Below, piece after piece: positions 11,615 through 23,187 of a stretch of DNA of 64,000 nucleotides. The notes beneath the pieces are model-generated. The model was not told the DNA's origin, searched no databases, and was given only the letters and a program-made list of their open reading frames with translations. The DNA lies in assembly GCA_963678675.1 (NCBI GenBank), contig OY783192.1, forward strand, positions 37,479,250 through 37,543,249, given 5' to 3'. The stretch's first letter is position 1. The number at the start of each line of letters is the position of its first letter. This DNA comes from Xiphydria camelus. Lineage: Eukaryota; Arthropoda; Insecta; Hymenoptera; Xiphydriidae. The position numbers and the translations under genes are program-made.

Positions 11615-14600
11615 CGACGCGGACAGGTACAAAAAGGTGTCGTGGAAAGACGTGAAAGTGGGCGATTTGGTTCATCTGTCGAACAACGAGCTGGTGCCAG
11701 CGGACCTGTTGTTGCTCCGAAGCAGCGATCCTCAGGGTTTAGCGTACCTCGATACGTGTAATCTCGACGGGGAGACGAATCTCAAGCAACGCCAGGTCGT
11801 CAGGGGTTTCCTCGGCATTCAGGACACCTTCCAACCGTCCAAGTTTCGCTCCGTCGTCGAAGTTGACCAACCGAGCACTAGAATTTATAGGTGCGGAATA
11901 CCAATAATTAATGGGGCGGCACGCAAATTCGAGTCGATGCTCTTAAATCTACATTAGTTTCCCACTGAACGATCTCTCGTAATATATGTATTTGCGTTCA
12001 GGTTTCACGGGGCAGTGGTCCATCCCAATGGTGCGAGAGTACCAGTCTCGACGGAGAATCTTCTCCTGAGAGAATGCTTGCTGAAGAACACGGATTTTAT
12101 CGAGGGAATCGTGGTATACGCCGGCCACGAAACCAAGGCGATGCTCAATAACGGGGGACCCAGGTACAAGGTAACAGAAATCACAGTGAAATCAATTATA
12201 TTCTCCGCGATTTCGCGCGTATATTTCTTCCTGCCGTTTCGTCATTACGCGCGTCTCTCGAATTAACGAATTACGTCATATTGACCATTCGCAGCGTTCG
12301 CGTCTCGAACGACAGATGAATTTGGACGTGGTTTGGTGCGTGGTCATCCTTATGGTACTCTGCGTGGTTGGCGCGGTCGGCTGCAGACTCTGGCTTTCGG
12401 CGTACACCACGTCCTCGCCCATTCCCTTTCTACCCGTCATTCAGGATCCCAGTTACGAGGGAATGCTGACCTTTTGGACGTTCGTCATCATACTTCAGGT
12501 GATGATCCCGCTCAGTCTTTACGTCACCATCGAGATGGCCAAAGTGGGACAGGTCTATCACATAGGCCACGATAGTACTCTTTACGATGACGAGAGCGGA
12601 CGCAGAGCCGAGTGTCGGGCGTTGAACATCACCGAAGAACTCGGTCAGGTGAGAGAGAGAAAACTCTTACTTTCGTCGTACTCGTAGAAACTCTCGCGTT
12701 CCTTCTCCTCTTCACTTTCCAATGATTGCCCGGTACGAGAATGGTCGTCATGTTTGCGACTCGTTACGATTCTCTCGCAGGTGCAGTACGTGTTCTCCGA
12801 TAAAACCGGAACTCTGACGGAGAACAAAATGGTGTTCAGGAGATGTGCCATCGGCGGTCAGGATTACGTCCACACGGGGGACGGGGAAAACATGATTGCC
12901 AGCACGAGACTGAAGGAAGACCTCCTGATCGGGACTTCCAGGCATCGACTGCAGGAGTTCCTCATCCTGCTGGCGGTCTGCAATACCGTGGTGGTCAACG
13001 CTCATCCGCATCACGATATCATGAACTCCAGCGGAGTCATCGAGGAGCCCCAAAAGAACGGCGGGCCGACGAGGTTCGTAATATTACTTCGAAACGACGT
13101 GTTCGCGTTCCGTATATAAACTTCCTTCAGGAAATCAAGGCGTTCGATGTTATTTTTATCAATTCTCGCGTCAGGTACGCGAGGTTAACAGAGTCCAGAA
13201 GCGTTACGCCGAGTCCTCCACCGACGTCGAATCCTGGAATAACTCTTTCGACGATGACTTCCAACGAGACAACAGCCAGCGGCGACGCCAATATCTCTCG
13301 GCCGCCGGTCATGAAAATATCCCGGCCAAAGTTATTGAACGTTCCTTCGATTTCGACTCTGGGCATGCTCACGAGAAGGCTATCTCCGACGCAGCAGCGC
13401 GGTCCAAGCCCTGGAATGGGTCAATTCACGGAGCCACCTCCGATCTACGAGGCGGAGAGTCCGGACGAGCTCGCGCTTGTCCTCGCTGCGAGAGCTTACG
13501 ACGTCAAACTCGTCAAGCGTACTCCCAATAGCGCGATCATCTCGTTGCCGGACAAATCGACGCTCGCTTTCGAAATTCTCAACGTAAGTCTTTCACCGAT
13601 ATTCTCGTTAAGTCGGGTTTCAGAGGATACGAAGGTTGTTCTTACCATTGAGGATCGTTCGTTCGCGCAGGTATTGCCATTCGATTCTAGTAGAAAATGC
13701 ATGTCCGTCGTGGTGCGTCATCCTCGTACGGGCGAGATAGTCTTGTACAGCAAAGGCGCCGACTCCACCGTGATGGCTTCCCTGTCGTCGAGCGACGAGG
13801 ACTCCGCGACGATCACCAAAGTCCGACAGCAGTTGCACTCGTACGCGCGCCAGGGGCTTCGCACGCTCGCCATGGCGCGAAGAACGCTCACCCTTCGCGA
13901 GTACGAAAACTGGCTGCAGAGGCACGTCGAGGTGGAGCTCACCGCGGAAAACCGTGAGCGTCGCGTGCGCGACTCCTACGCGAATCTCGAGTCGCATATG
14001 ACGCTGCTCGGTGCCACCGGGATCGAGGACAAGCTGCAGGCTGGCGTACCCGAAGCGATAGCGGCTCTCATCGCCGCTGGGATCGTCGTGTGGGTCTTGA
14101 CAGGTTGTTACATCGAGCGTCTCGCAGTCTCGTTGCCTCGCAGTGTCGTTGCGTCTTCTGATCGAAGATGTATTCGGTCGCAGGTGACAAACCGGAGACA
14201 GCGGTCAACGTCGCGTACTCCGCGCGGCTCTTCTCACCCGCGATGCAGTTGCTGCGACTGCAAGCCAGGTCGAAGACAATCGCGGAAACGCTGATTCACG
14301 GGCATCTGGAGGCCATCGAGCAGGAGACCGCGACTCGAATGGTGGAATATCCCGCGGATGCGGCGATGAACGACCCGAATTCGGCGGAACGCGTGGCGCA
14401 CAGGATCGGCTCGTGGAGGCAAAGGGCTCTGGTGGTCGACGGCAAGACGTTGACGTTCATTCTGGATCCGCGGTCTCGTCTCACCGGCCCTTTTCTCGAG
14501 TTGACGCAGCGGTGTTGCAGTGTATTGGCTTGCAGAGCTACTCCCCTTCAAAAGGTTGGAATTTAACCGCTTACCGATTACGTCGTCCGCGGGCTTTCCG

Positions 14601-15928
14601 TAGTCGGGTGGAAGTATAATGATAATTATCATTGCAGGCCTACATTGTTCGAATAGTAAAGGAGCAATTGGGGATGAGAACGCTAGCGATAGGCGACGGT
14701 GCGAATGACGTGAGCATGATCCAGACTGCGGACGTCGGTGTCGGAGTTTCCGGCCGCGAGGGTACTCAGGCCGTGATGGCGGCCGATTTCGCCATCGCGA
14801 GGTTTCCGATGCTGACCCGGCTTCTCCTCCTACATGGCCATTGGTGTTACGACAGGCTCTCTAGGATGATTCTCTACTTTTTCTACAAAAACGCGAACTT
14901 TGTCTTCCTCATATTCTGGTTTCAGGTAAGTTCGAGCACCCCGTTTCAAATTACATTTTATCACACGGGACTCTCGTATCGACGAATAACGCGTACATTG
15001 TTTCGTTTATCCGTGCAGCTGTACTGCGGCTTTTCCGGAGCAGTGACGATAGACCAGATATACCTGATGCTATACAACTTGTTGTTCACTTCACTGCCAC
15101 CACTCGCGCTAGGCGTTTACGATCAGATTGCACCCACGAGTGTTCTTCTAGCGTCACCCCAGCTCTACAGAAGGGGACGTCTAGGCCTTGTTTATCAACC
15201 GCACTCCTTTTGGATCACGATGGCCGATGCCCTGTATCAGAGCATAATTATTTTTTTCATCACAGAAGCGGTCAGTACTTTACACCGTCTCAACTAAGTA
15301 CGATCGATCTCGTTTCGGGATACGTCTGATCTTTCACTGCTTTCCAATTTCAGGCTTATCACGATTCGGAGGTCGACATTTGGGAGTTCGGAACGACCAT
15401 TACCACATCTTGCATATTCGTGATGATGATCCAAATTGCCATAGAAACCAGATCTTGGGTGAGTAAAGATGACGAATCGACGTGGACGATGATTCGCGAC
15501 ATTCTCGCGCGGAAATATCAGTAACGCAATTCTCCCGTTGTCGTATTTCAGACGCTAATCCACGTCGGCGCGATAGTGGCGTCGCTTTGTATTTTCTTCG
15601 GGTTTTGCTTGACGTACAACGCCGTGTGCGTGAATTGCATGGGGTTGCCAGGTTCCTATTGGGTGATGCAGGTGGCCATTTCCAGGCACATCTATTGGCT
15701 CACGGTGATACTCGCGTCCGTACTTGCCATGTTGCCCAGGTGAGCGTTGAGACACCTCTCCCCGACTGTGGGAAAGCTAGGGGTTTCGCGGAAATCGACA
15801 GACGTCGTCTTTGTGTCTCAGATTGGTCTACAGAGCCGTGAGGACCACGGTGGCGCCGGACATGATGCAGCGAGCGGTCTACGAGTGTTCACCGAGTCGG
15901 CAAGCTCGACAGCAGATCGCGGGAAGAG
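11615..15928 (+). CDS. ATP10-type P4-ATPase (phospholipid flippase), 5' exons missing
   Basis: This is a P4-ATPase, which moves phospholipid from the outer to the cytosolic leaflet, usually with a CDC50 partner. Twelve exons join in phase: 11615-11890, 12002-12170, 12295-12648, 12781-13073, 13175-13583, 13671-14103, 14184-14554, 14638-14925, 15019-15270, 15354-15458, 15552-15739 and 15822-15928, about 1,080 residues. They show the actuator DGET loop ([10 protein letters not shown]), the phosphorylation motif DKTGTLT, the nucleotide-domain KGAD, the hinge GDGANDVS and the C-terminal membrane segments. The wording around these motifs ([20 protein letters not shown]) matches ATP10A/B/D best. A Ser/Pro-rich loop of about 90 residues sits between the P and N domains. 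The N-terminus with the first two membrane helices was not found and may lie upstream of the window. The 3' end is unsettled: an exon at 15996 would stop after three codons (TAA 16001-16003), and one at about 16726 after about 12. Confidence 0.93.
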
Positions 15929-18900
15929 GTGAGGCTCTTGTTGCTGGTTGGTCACGTTCGACGCAGCATGCTACCATCAGGTAACATCTTCGCAGAGTGG
16001 TAAACAACGACGCCGAAGACCCTCCTTCCGTTTGGTATTATTTCCCGCGGTAATTGCTAAATTGACGAGGTCAAATTTAATCAAAATTCGCCACACTTCG
16101 TCAATCGATCTTGTTCCCGATTGGACCGATTAATTCTTCGTCTTTAATTCTTACATCGTTACTATTATTGCATTTCGCGCGAAAGTTCACGTTTGCTTGC
16201 ACACGTAACACTCGCACTATACGTCTCAATGCTATTTGATGTAGTAGTTAAAGAAAATGACTTTCGTCACATCGTATCGGTACGATTAGTCGCGAATCCT
16301 CCGCCTGCTGCCAATGTAGTTCACCGACCACTTACCCAGGTAAGCTGCATGTTATTTTTCACTTATGCTCGTTATTATGGAAACCGTAGCATCACGGGTA
16401 AGTCTTAGAAACAAGCATTGTTTATATTCATAATATCAACGCTGCTCTTTCGCTTATCTCAAATATTGTACTCGCATCGTTTTCCATTTTTTTTTCTGCA
16501 TTTCCCCCAGTCGCTTGTCCTTTTTGACTGTTGGACCGTGTCCAACTATTCGTGCAAATACCTAGTATTGTCCTGCTTTTCCTTCAATTTATTGCTACCC
16601 TATTCTGCGGGAAGAATATTTGTTCGTATCCGTCGCTGCACCTAATATTTACAAAACTTCGTCCAAGCTTTTTAGACGCATACACGCGTTTTATGCTCTA
16701 AACGTGTTTTACTCACTGTTCCAGACCCGGAAGTCACGGGGCTAAGAATAACGCTCTGACGACGGTCGTCGCGTGACACAGGAAAGCCACGCAACTTGTT
16801 CGAAAGAAAGCTGGCCCTGGGAGATACGTCAATCTTCTCGCGGTCGCACGTACGTCTCGCGTCGACTCGTCGCCACGTTCGACTGAAAACTTCGCTAAGA
16901 AGCTGCACGATCGTCGCCGCTCGAAGAGAAGGCATTTCAGAATGACTCTGCCACGATGACCCTGCATCGATCGGTGCTAGAAAATATTTTACGACGCACC
17001 CCGTAGTACAATGATCAATTGACGACGATCATGGGCTCGCGCTTGGGTCCATCCGGGTTCTCTAGGAATGTGCTTGGCTCGATCCAATACCCGATGACGC
17101 CGTTGAAATCATCGTAGGTCTCTGTTAGGAAAGAGTCCGAGGTACGTTTATTTATTATTTTTCGTCAAATCATCGACCGCCTTGGATACATCGGAATAAC
17201 GTAATCGTCGTCGAATTGATCGATCGAAACGATCCATCGATTTTGTAATAGTCAATGCCATACACCAGGTCCTGATGTACCGCCGCAGTGCAATGCTCGA
17301 CATAACTGTTATGATAGAATTGTTAATATAACTACCGTACCTGCGCTGTGTCGTTTGATATCGAACGGCAGTGATTTTTCTAACGCCATCGGGAAACTAT
17401 GTTTCCCTTCGTCTAATGCGGCACGTGCGGTGATGCGTTGTCTTCTTCTCTTCGTCATTGACCCTGAATTCCGCACGTCACCGCGAAAAAGAGAGGGGTG
17501 GTACGGGCACGAAGTATTGATAAAGAAAGTGCGATCACTGATGGAATCTTAGTGGCACGTCTAATACCGAAGCATGATAATTTTATCTATTTTAGCATTG
17601 AGCAAAATCTCGTGGCGTAATTTAGATTTTATACGATTCATTGCCTTGACTAGCTTTATTTGAGAATGTCACGAAGTTGATTCATTTTACGGAAAACTCC
17701 CATGCTTCGGTATCGAATGAACAACGAAGCTGCACGGATGGTCAGATATCCTTTGTCGATAAGACGTGAGCGCGTTACGCGGATTTCTGCATCATTTTAC
17801 AGGAAAAAAAAAGGGGAATTCGTGTCACCGACGATCGATTCCCGCGTTGTTTGTACATAGTTCGTGTAATATATTAAGTACCGAGTGGTAGTCGCGAGGA
17901 ACTGTGTGTAGCTGGCGTGGAACGCGTGATGGTTGATTTTACAGTCGAAGGCGCAAGAATCAGAAAATCTCGCGGCAAAGATTTGTCATCGAAAAGACGG
18001 AGAAAGGATTGTTCTGTACAATTCTATTCCCCGTTTTGCTAGTCGCTTGAAAAAGTTTACCGGTGGTGGCGTGTCTCGCGAGTACAGAACTCTGCAATCG
18101 TTGTTCCTCGCACCTTGTTACCCGACAATTTTAAACAAACGACGAGTTAGAAATGCTACGTCTCGGATACGTTCTTCTTGTTGCTTTTTTTTCAAGACAA
18201 AGGCGTGCCTTCGAAGTTGGAAGTCGTGCGGGATGGCATTTGAGAATTTGATCATTTTTATTACACGATAACGTGACTTTTTGGAAGGTGCGAAGTGAGC
18301 TTCTGTAGAATCTCAATTTATACGGTCTCTATGGTGCTGCGCGCGTATGTGGTCATTTGTTTTTGCGTGCGAGGTGTACCAATAACCGAGTGAGCGTAAA
18401 TTTCCATTTCCCCGCGCCATGCACTTCACATTCGGTGCGACGAGGAATTTTTGCGTGAAAGCAACATGCGGTGCTCGGGTAAATCTTACCGCGCGACCAG
18501 TATGGCATTTGTCTTTGAGTTACTTCGCTAAGAAGTTCCTTTTGCGCATCGAAACTCGAAGATCCCTAATATCTGCTTATCTGTGCAAGAGGGAGAGTGA
18601 GAGAGAAATGATTAAGTATACATTGTATCATTGTAGTCGAGTGGCCTTAATCCCAGACTGTTGTTCGTTGCATTTATTGGCTGTGACTTCTAGGGACCAA
18701 TTATTAGTTTAATTAATTAATCAGCTCGATAACGGCTGCTCTTTCTAATTAATTGATCGGTAAGGTGTCGCGAGTTGTGAAATACGAATGAATCTGATGT
18801 GTCACTTAATATCGTATGCTCAAAACTCGTATCACGCGCGAAACGAAAAGCAAATATGCAAAAGCGAGTAAACTGATTACAAAAAACTGATATACATAGT

Positions 18901-19830
18901 ATTTTTTTCCAATAGATATGAGTGTAATTAAAAAATAATATATCATAAAGTATATATATGTCGTATACAATGTCGTATACATATACCTATATACCTATAC
19001 GACATTGTGAACGTCTACGGTTGAGCAATGTGTAATTGTTATTGTGAGATGCTAAAAGATATGCGAGGCGTGTCCGAAAGATTTTAATAGTTGCGATACT
19101 TATAAAAATATTGATGTATGTTATTAATACTATTATCTGCTACTATTATATTTTGATAATGACAAATTGCAGTTGTGTGCATATATTGCTGTAAGAATTG
19201 AGAGGAGCTAAATTATAAGAAACTGGTTGGTACGATTGCATTCATTTCTCCTCGATCCATTTGCCATATTTTCGTTTTAATCATTTTCTCTCTAAGGAAA
19301 CGTTAAAAGCGATCCGTATTGCCACTGCGGGAAGTCTTGTTCGAATCGCGAGAATTTCCAAAGTCCCATGTGGTGCGGAATAATGCGAAAGGTGCCTCGG
19401 GAGAAACCGGGGGGATTATGGTCTTTCGATTTCCCACGCAACGCGGTGTTAAGTATACTTTATTCAGGAATATAATATATAAATAAATAAGTATTTTTTA
19501 TCTTATCAAAGATAGTCGATACGGGACTTTTCTCGTGATTCTTGTGTTACTCGAAAGAAATAAGCGTACGCGCTGATCTTTATCTTATATAAACTCTGTC
19601 GGGCCTGCAGTGTGACGTCTGTTTTAAATCATTAAGCCTGCCCGGATGTGCTTGAAAGCCTCGAAGAATCTTCTTTATTCGCACAGTTAATCAAGTGCGA
19701 GAGTCGAGAGCAACATTTCGTAAGCCCGCGTCTTATAGCGGTACTCTCGCTTTTGAATTTCAATGCAATTGTAAGAGCGCCAAGTGCAGAATTATAATTG
19801 AAAGTGACGCGAGTTAAACGGTCGAGTACG
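15929..19830. other. 3' region of the flippase gene and intergenic DNA
   Basis: This holds the uncertain last exon and 3' UTR of the flippase, then DNA with no recognised gene, then the 5' UTR and promoter region of the transporter. A 13-bp inverted pair (ACAATGTCGTATA at about 18968 and its complement ending at about 19009) could form a hairpin. No other structure was seen. Confidence 0.45.
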
Positions 19831-22173
19831 ATGGATAAATTGCGATCATTCATGGATAGAGATCGCTTAACCGTCGTAACGATACTTGGAATTATCTGCG
19901 GAGTAACGACCGGATTGATCTTGAAGAATTATACCGCTCAGCCATGGTCGGAACGAGAGATTATGTACTTGCAAATCCCGGGGGAATTATTTTTGAGAAT
20001 GGTGAACTGTCTGGTACTACCTCTCATAGTGTCCAGTGTCATAAGCGCCAGCTGCAATTTGAGCAAGTCGGGTAAATTGATTATTTGAGCAAACGGTGCA
20101 TATGATGCGATCTCTCTCCCACGAAGTCGTAGGAAACCGGATTATGCAATGACCTTAGACTTGCACGAAGCAACGAATTTTAATGAGGTGAAACTTTTCC
20201 AGGGGCAATCGGGATGAAGGCGCTATATTATTACACTCTGACGACAACTTTAGGTATAGCACTGAGTGTGGTACTCGTGGAAACTATACGTCCGGGTGAA
20301 TTGCACAGAAAAGCAAATGCAACGATTCATGGAGAAGCAACTCGGCTATCCGTTACGACGGATATACTTTTAGATCTGTTGCGGTAATTGTACCAAACAC
20401 GTTGCGACGTTTTTTACGCTATAGAATTCGTCAACTTGAGTCGAAAATTATTCCAATGAGCTAGCTTCATCTGCAACTCTTATACAAATTTTGCTTTGTC
20501 TTACAGCAATTTGTTCCCAGACAATTTAGTAAAAGCATTTCTGAGTCAGGTGGGTATAGGTATTGCTAATATGTATTTGATATTTATAGAGCATTTTACG
20601 TGATTAATTTATCGTCTATATTTAATGTTCTTTGTTTTCTAACTTGGACTGAACCCTCTTTCAGTATCAAACTGTATTGCAGGAGCCAGAAAATACGATT
20701 GCAGGTGAACTCCATTTTTTCAAATAAAATTTAATTCGTCCAATTGGACTCAATTCAGTACAAAATTAAACGTGGGCTTTTCTTTACTTCGTAGTTTCCG
20801 TCTACGAATGGCCGATGTCTCACAAGGATACATCAGGGACCAATGTTTTGGGCTTAGTGTTCTTCAGTCTGGTATTCGGGCTGGCACTGGGAAAATTGGA
20901 TGCCAATGGGAAGCCGCTGTTGGATTTTTTCAAAGCCCTCTGCGAATTGACGATGATCGTCATGAATTGGGTGATAATGTAATTTCCATGATTCTATCGC
21001 GAAGACGGATTCATTGGCCCCGAAGATAAGGCATTAAATCCCACTTTAAAATGACAACTGAATTTTTAGAACATCGAATAAGTATGTACATTCACGTCGA
21101 GTTCCAGGCTTGCCCCAGTAAGCGTTCTGTTCCTCATCCCAGGCAAAATCTTGCAAATAGAAAATTTCGGCGTCATGATAATGCAACTGGGCGCCTACGT
21201 CTTAACGGTTTTTATTGGCCTGACGTTTCATGGTTTCGTCGTTTTGCCGACGGTTTATTACCTCTGTACGCGGAAGTCACCTTACAAAATAATATCGAGA
21301 ATCGGACCAGCCCTCGTCACCGCGTGCGGAACATCTTCAAGGTTCGTAGGAAACTCAATGAAAAAGATATTCTGATCGTGTTACGAGAGATGCGTGAAAC
21401 TGGTAGGAGAGAAAATTCAAAAATTGCAGTACGGCAACGGTACCGATGACGATTCGATGCCTGGAAGACATGGGTATCGATTCTACAGTCGCTAGATTCG
21501 TAGCTCCGATCGGTGCTACGATAAATATGGACGGCATAGCACTTTACGAAACTATCGGCGCTATATTCATCATTCAAATGAGGGGTCTGGAGTTTCCTTT
21601 GATTAAAATAATTGTCATTAGGTGAGCTCGTTGCTCAGCTGGTTAGGGGCTAAGTCCAAAATGGAATAGGCTGTAGTTCGATCTTTTGCAAACAATTACT
21701 TTCTACTTTATAGCATAACGTGCACCATATCTTGCATCGGTGCCGCAGGACTCCCGAGTGGTGGTTACGTAATGTTGATACTGGTATTAAATGCCGTAGG
21801 AGTACCATCCGAGGATGTTATGTTAATCATTGCCATTGATTGCTTAGTGTGAGTGATTTATTTATATTTCTTAACAATTTTACGGCTATATATTACATCT
21901 GTGAATACAAATTCTTCTTTCGGATGTTTTAATAGTCTAGGAAGTTTTCCTGAGTCAACAAATCTTTTTCAATGTGCTTTACATTTCAGAGATCGCTATA
22001 GAACCACAGTAAATATTGTTTCCGACTCTTTGGGGGCTGGCATTATAGCCTACTTGATAAGGAATGAACTTCCGGAGTTTAAATTGGACGAGGAGAAACA
22101 GTATTTGAGTCCCAAATGCGATGGCGTAAAGAACAACGAAGGAAACACTCCGTCGATTCCTGGACGTTTGTAG
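19831..22173 (+). CDS. SLC1-family excitatory amino acid transporter (EAAT-like)
   Basis: This is a sodium-coupled glutamate/aspartate transporter of the plasma membrane. Nine exons give 477 residues: 19831-20071, 20203-20383, 20507-20549, 20665-20704, 20795-20978, 21108-21341, 21430-21621, 21714-21848 and 21990-22173; all phases agree. ATG 19831 is the only upstream in-frame ATG and puts the first helix in register with the family. Landmarks are the hairpin-1 serines (GTSSSTATVP), NMDG at residues 340-343, the hairpin-2 region GAAGLPSGG (381-389) and DRYRTTVN (418-425). Arg421 corresponds to the Arg that binds the substrate side-chain carboxylate in acidic amino acid carriers. Two positions are unusual: the Thr that normally follows NMDG is Ile344, and the hairpin-2 tip is LPSGG where EAATs have IPQAG. 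The large extracellular loop between helices 3 and 4 is short. It is a divergent EAAT; transport activity is inferred. Confidence 0.93.
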
Positions 22174-22510
22174 TAAAGTTCAAACTTCCAGGCGTCCGTT
22201 GAGCTAACCGGAGAACTACATATTTGTATATCTCTTATAAGAGAGTACTAGGTATACTGTCGTTATTATTGTGTCATATTTTATAACCCTGCGTTTTGTT
22301 TCATCCTAATACGATCGTTTTCTTTGAACGCCGTGTTTATGTGGTGTGTAAATTATTTAATAAATACAATTTTACCTATTGCAACGTTTATATTATTTTC
22401 ATCGCCTATTTAATGTTATCCTTCCTCGAATTTCCCTCTTAAGGAATAAATACCCTTCCGAAAGCTGGCGCCCACAGACTACAGAATTTGATTGGCCGAC
22501 AGGGTCCTAA
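22174..22510 (+). terminator. 3' UTR and poly(A) signal of the transporter gene
   Basis: The first AATAAA after the stop codon is at 22359-22364, giving a 3' UTR of about 200 nt. Nothing else is recognised before the MITE that follows. Confidence 0.6.
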
Positions 22511-22637
22511 GGGCCAGTTCCACAATTCGGGCTTATCTAGATAAGCTCGGTTTAAATCCTCATTCTCGGGCGCTCATTGGTTGGACGGATGATTTAAACT
22601 CCGTTTAAGAGTTAATCCCGAGTTGTGGAACCGGGCC
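22511..22637. mobile_element. 127-bp PIF/Harbinger-type MITE with TAA duplication
   Basis: The ends GGGCCAGTTCCACAATTCGG and CCGAGTTGTGGAACCGGGCC are inverted copies, with further pairing through TTTAAAT(C/A)ATCC-like sequence inside. TAA stands at both borders (22508-22510 and 22638-22640). A 3-bp TWA duplication with GGG/GGCC-type ends is the signature of PIF/Harbinger elements. Confidence 0.75.
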
Positions 22638-22712
22638 TAAGAGTTTCTCTGTCGCACACTCCAACTGGACAAGTTCGAGAAGGACGGAGAATGTGCGACA
22701 GAGAAACTCTTA
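22638..22712. repeat. 75-bp hairpin abutting the MITE
   Basis: TAAGAGTTTCTCTGTCGCAC (22638-22657) is repeated as a perfect inverted copy ending at 22712, with a loop of about 35 nt. It begins exactly at the right-hand TAA of the preceding MITE. Confidence 0.8.
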
Positions 22713-23187
22713 TGGGTTCATCAGTGTTAATCCGTGTTCTCACTCGCGCTCGCACGATTCCTATGGCCACACATACGTGGAGACCCTGTATGTAACAAAC
22801 ATTTTCAAGGAGTCCGATGCTAGAAGAGCGCGAAATTGAGCTGAATGGGTCGACGGTAGAAGACCGTTGAAGCGGTAACCGTTGTTGATTGATCAGTTGT
22901 AATTCCCTGAAAGCAATTTCCAAGTTGTCCGACTCGAGTAAGCGTTATCAAAACGGCTGAGTGATCGAGCTCCGGGAAAAAAGTCGTTACATGCTTTGTA
23001 AGTGTGGTTAGTTGATATGCCTTATTTCACTAGAAACGATACGACGTAACTCTACTCGGTCTAATCTCATAAATTCTAAACTAATGAAAATTATATCCAA
23101 TCAAGAAAGTGATTTATGCTCTTTTCGGCGATTACAGTTTCTCAACAATATCCTTTCGCATTCCATACAGATTCCAAAGAAGGAATA
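22713..23187 (+). promoter_or_regulatory. 5' region of the cohesin acetyltransferase gene
   Basis: No coding exon is recognised. A possible acceptor (CGATTACAG, ending near 23140) suggests a 5' UTR intron. An in-frame ATG at 23116 lies upstream of the preferred ATG at 23188, so the start is not certain. No TATA box stands out. Confidence 0.4.

Noticed and set aside
12843..13200. Start of a 483-codon frame at 12843
   Set aside because: Its first part reads the wrong frame of the DKTGTLT exon; only its later part (from 13175) is a true flippase exon.
21622..21713. tRNA-like stretch (TTGCTCAGCTGGTTAG with a B-box-like GTTCGATC)
   Set aside because: It is a 92-nt intron of the transporter; no acceptor stem closes and the B box is incomplete, so it is a chance match.
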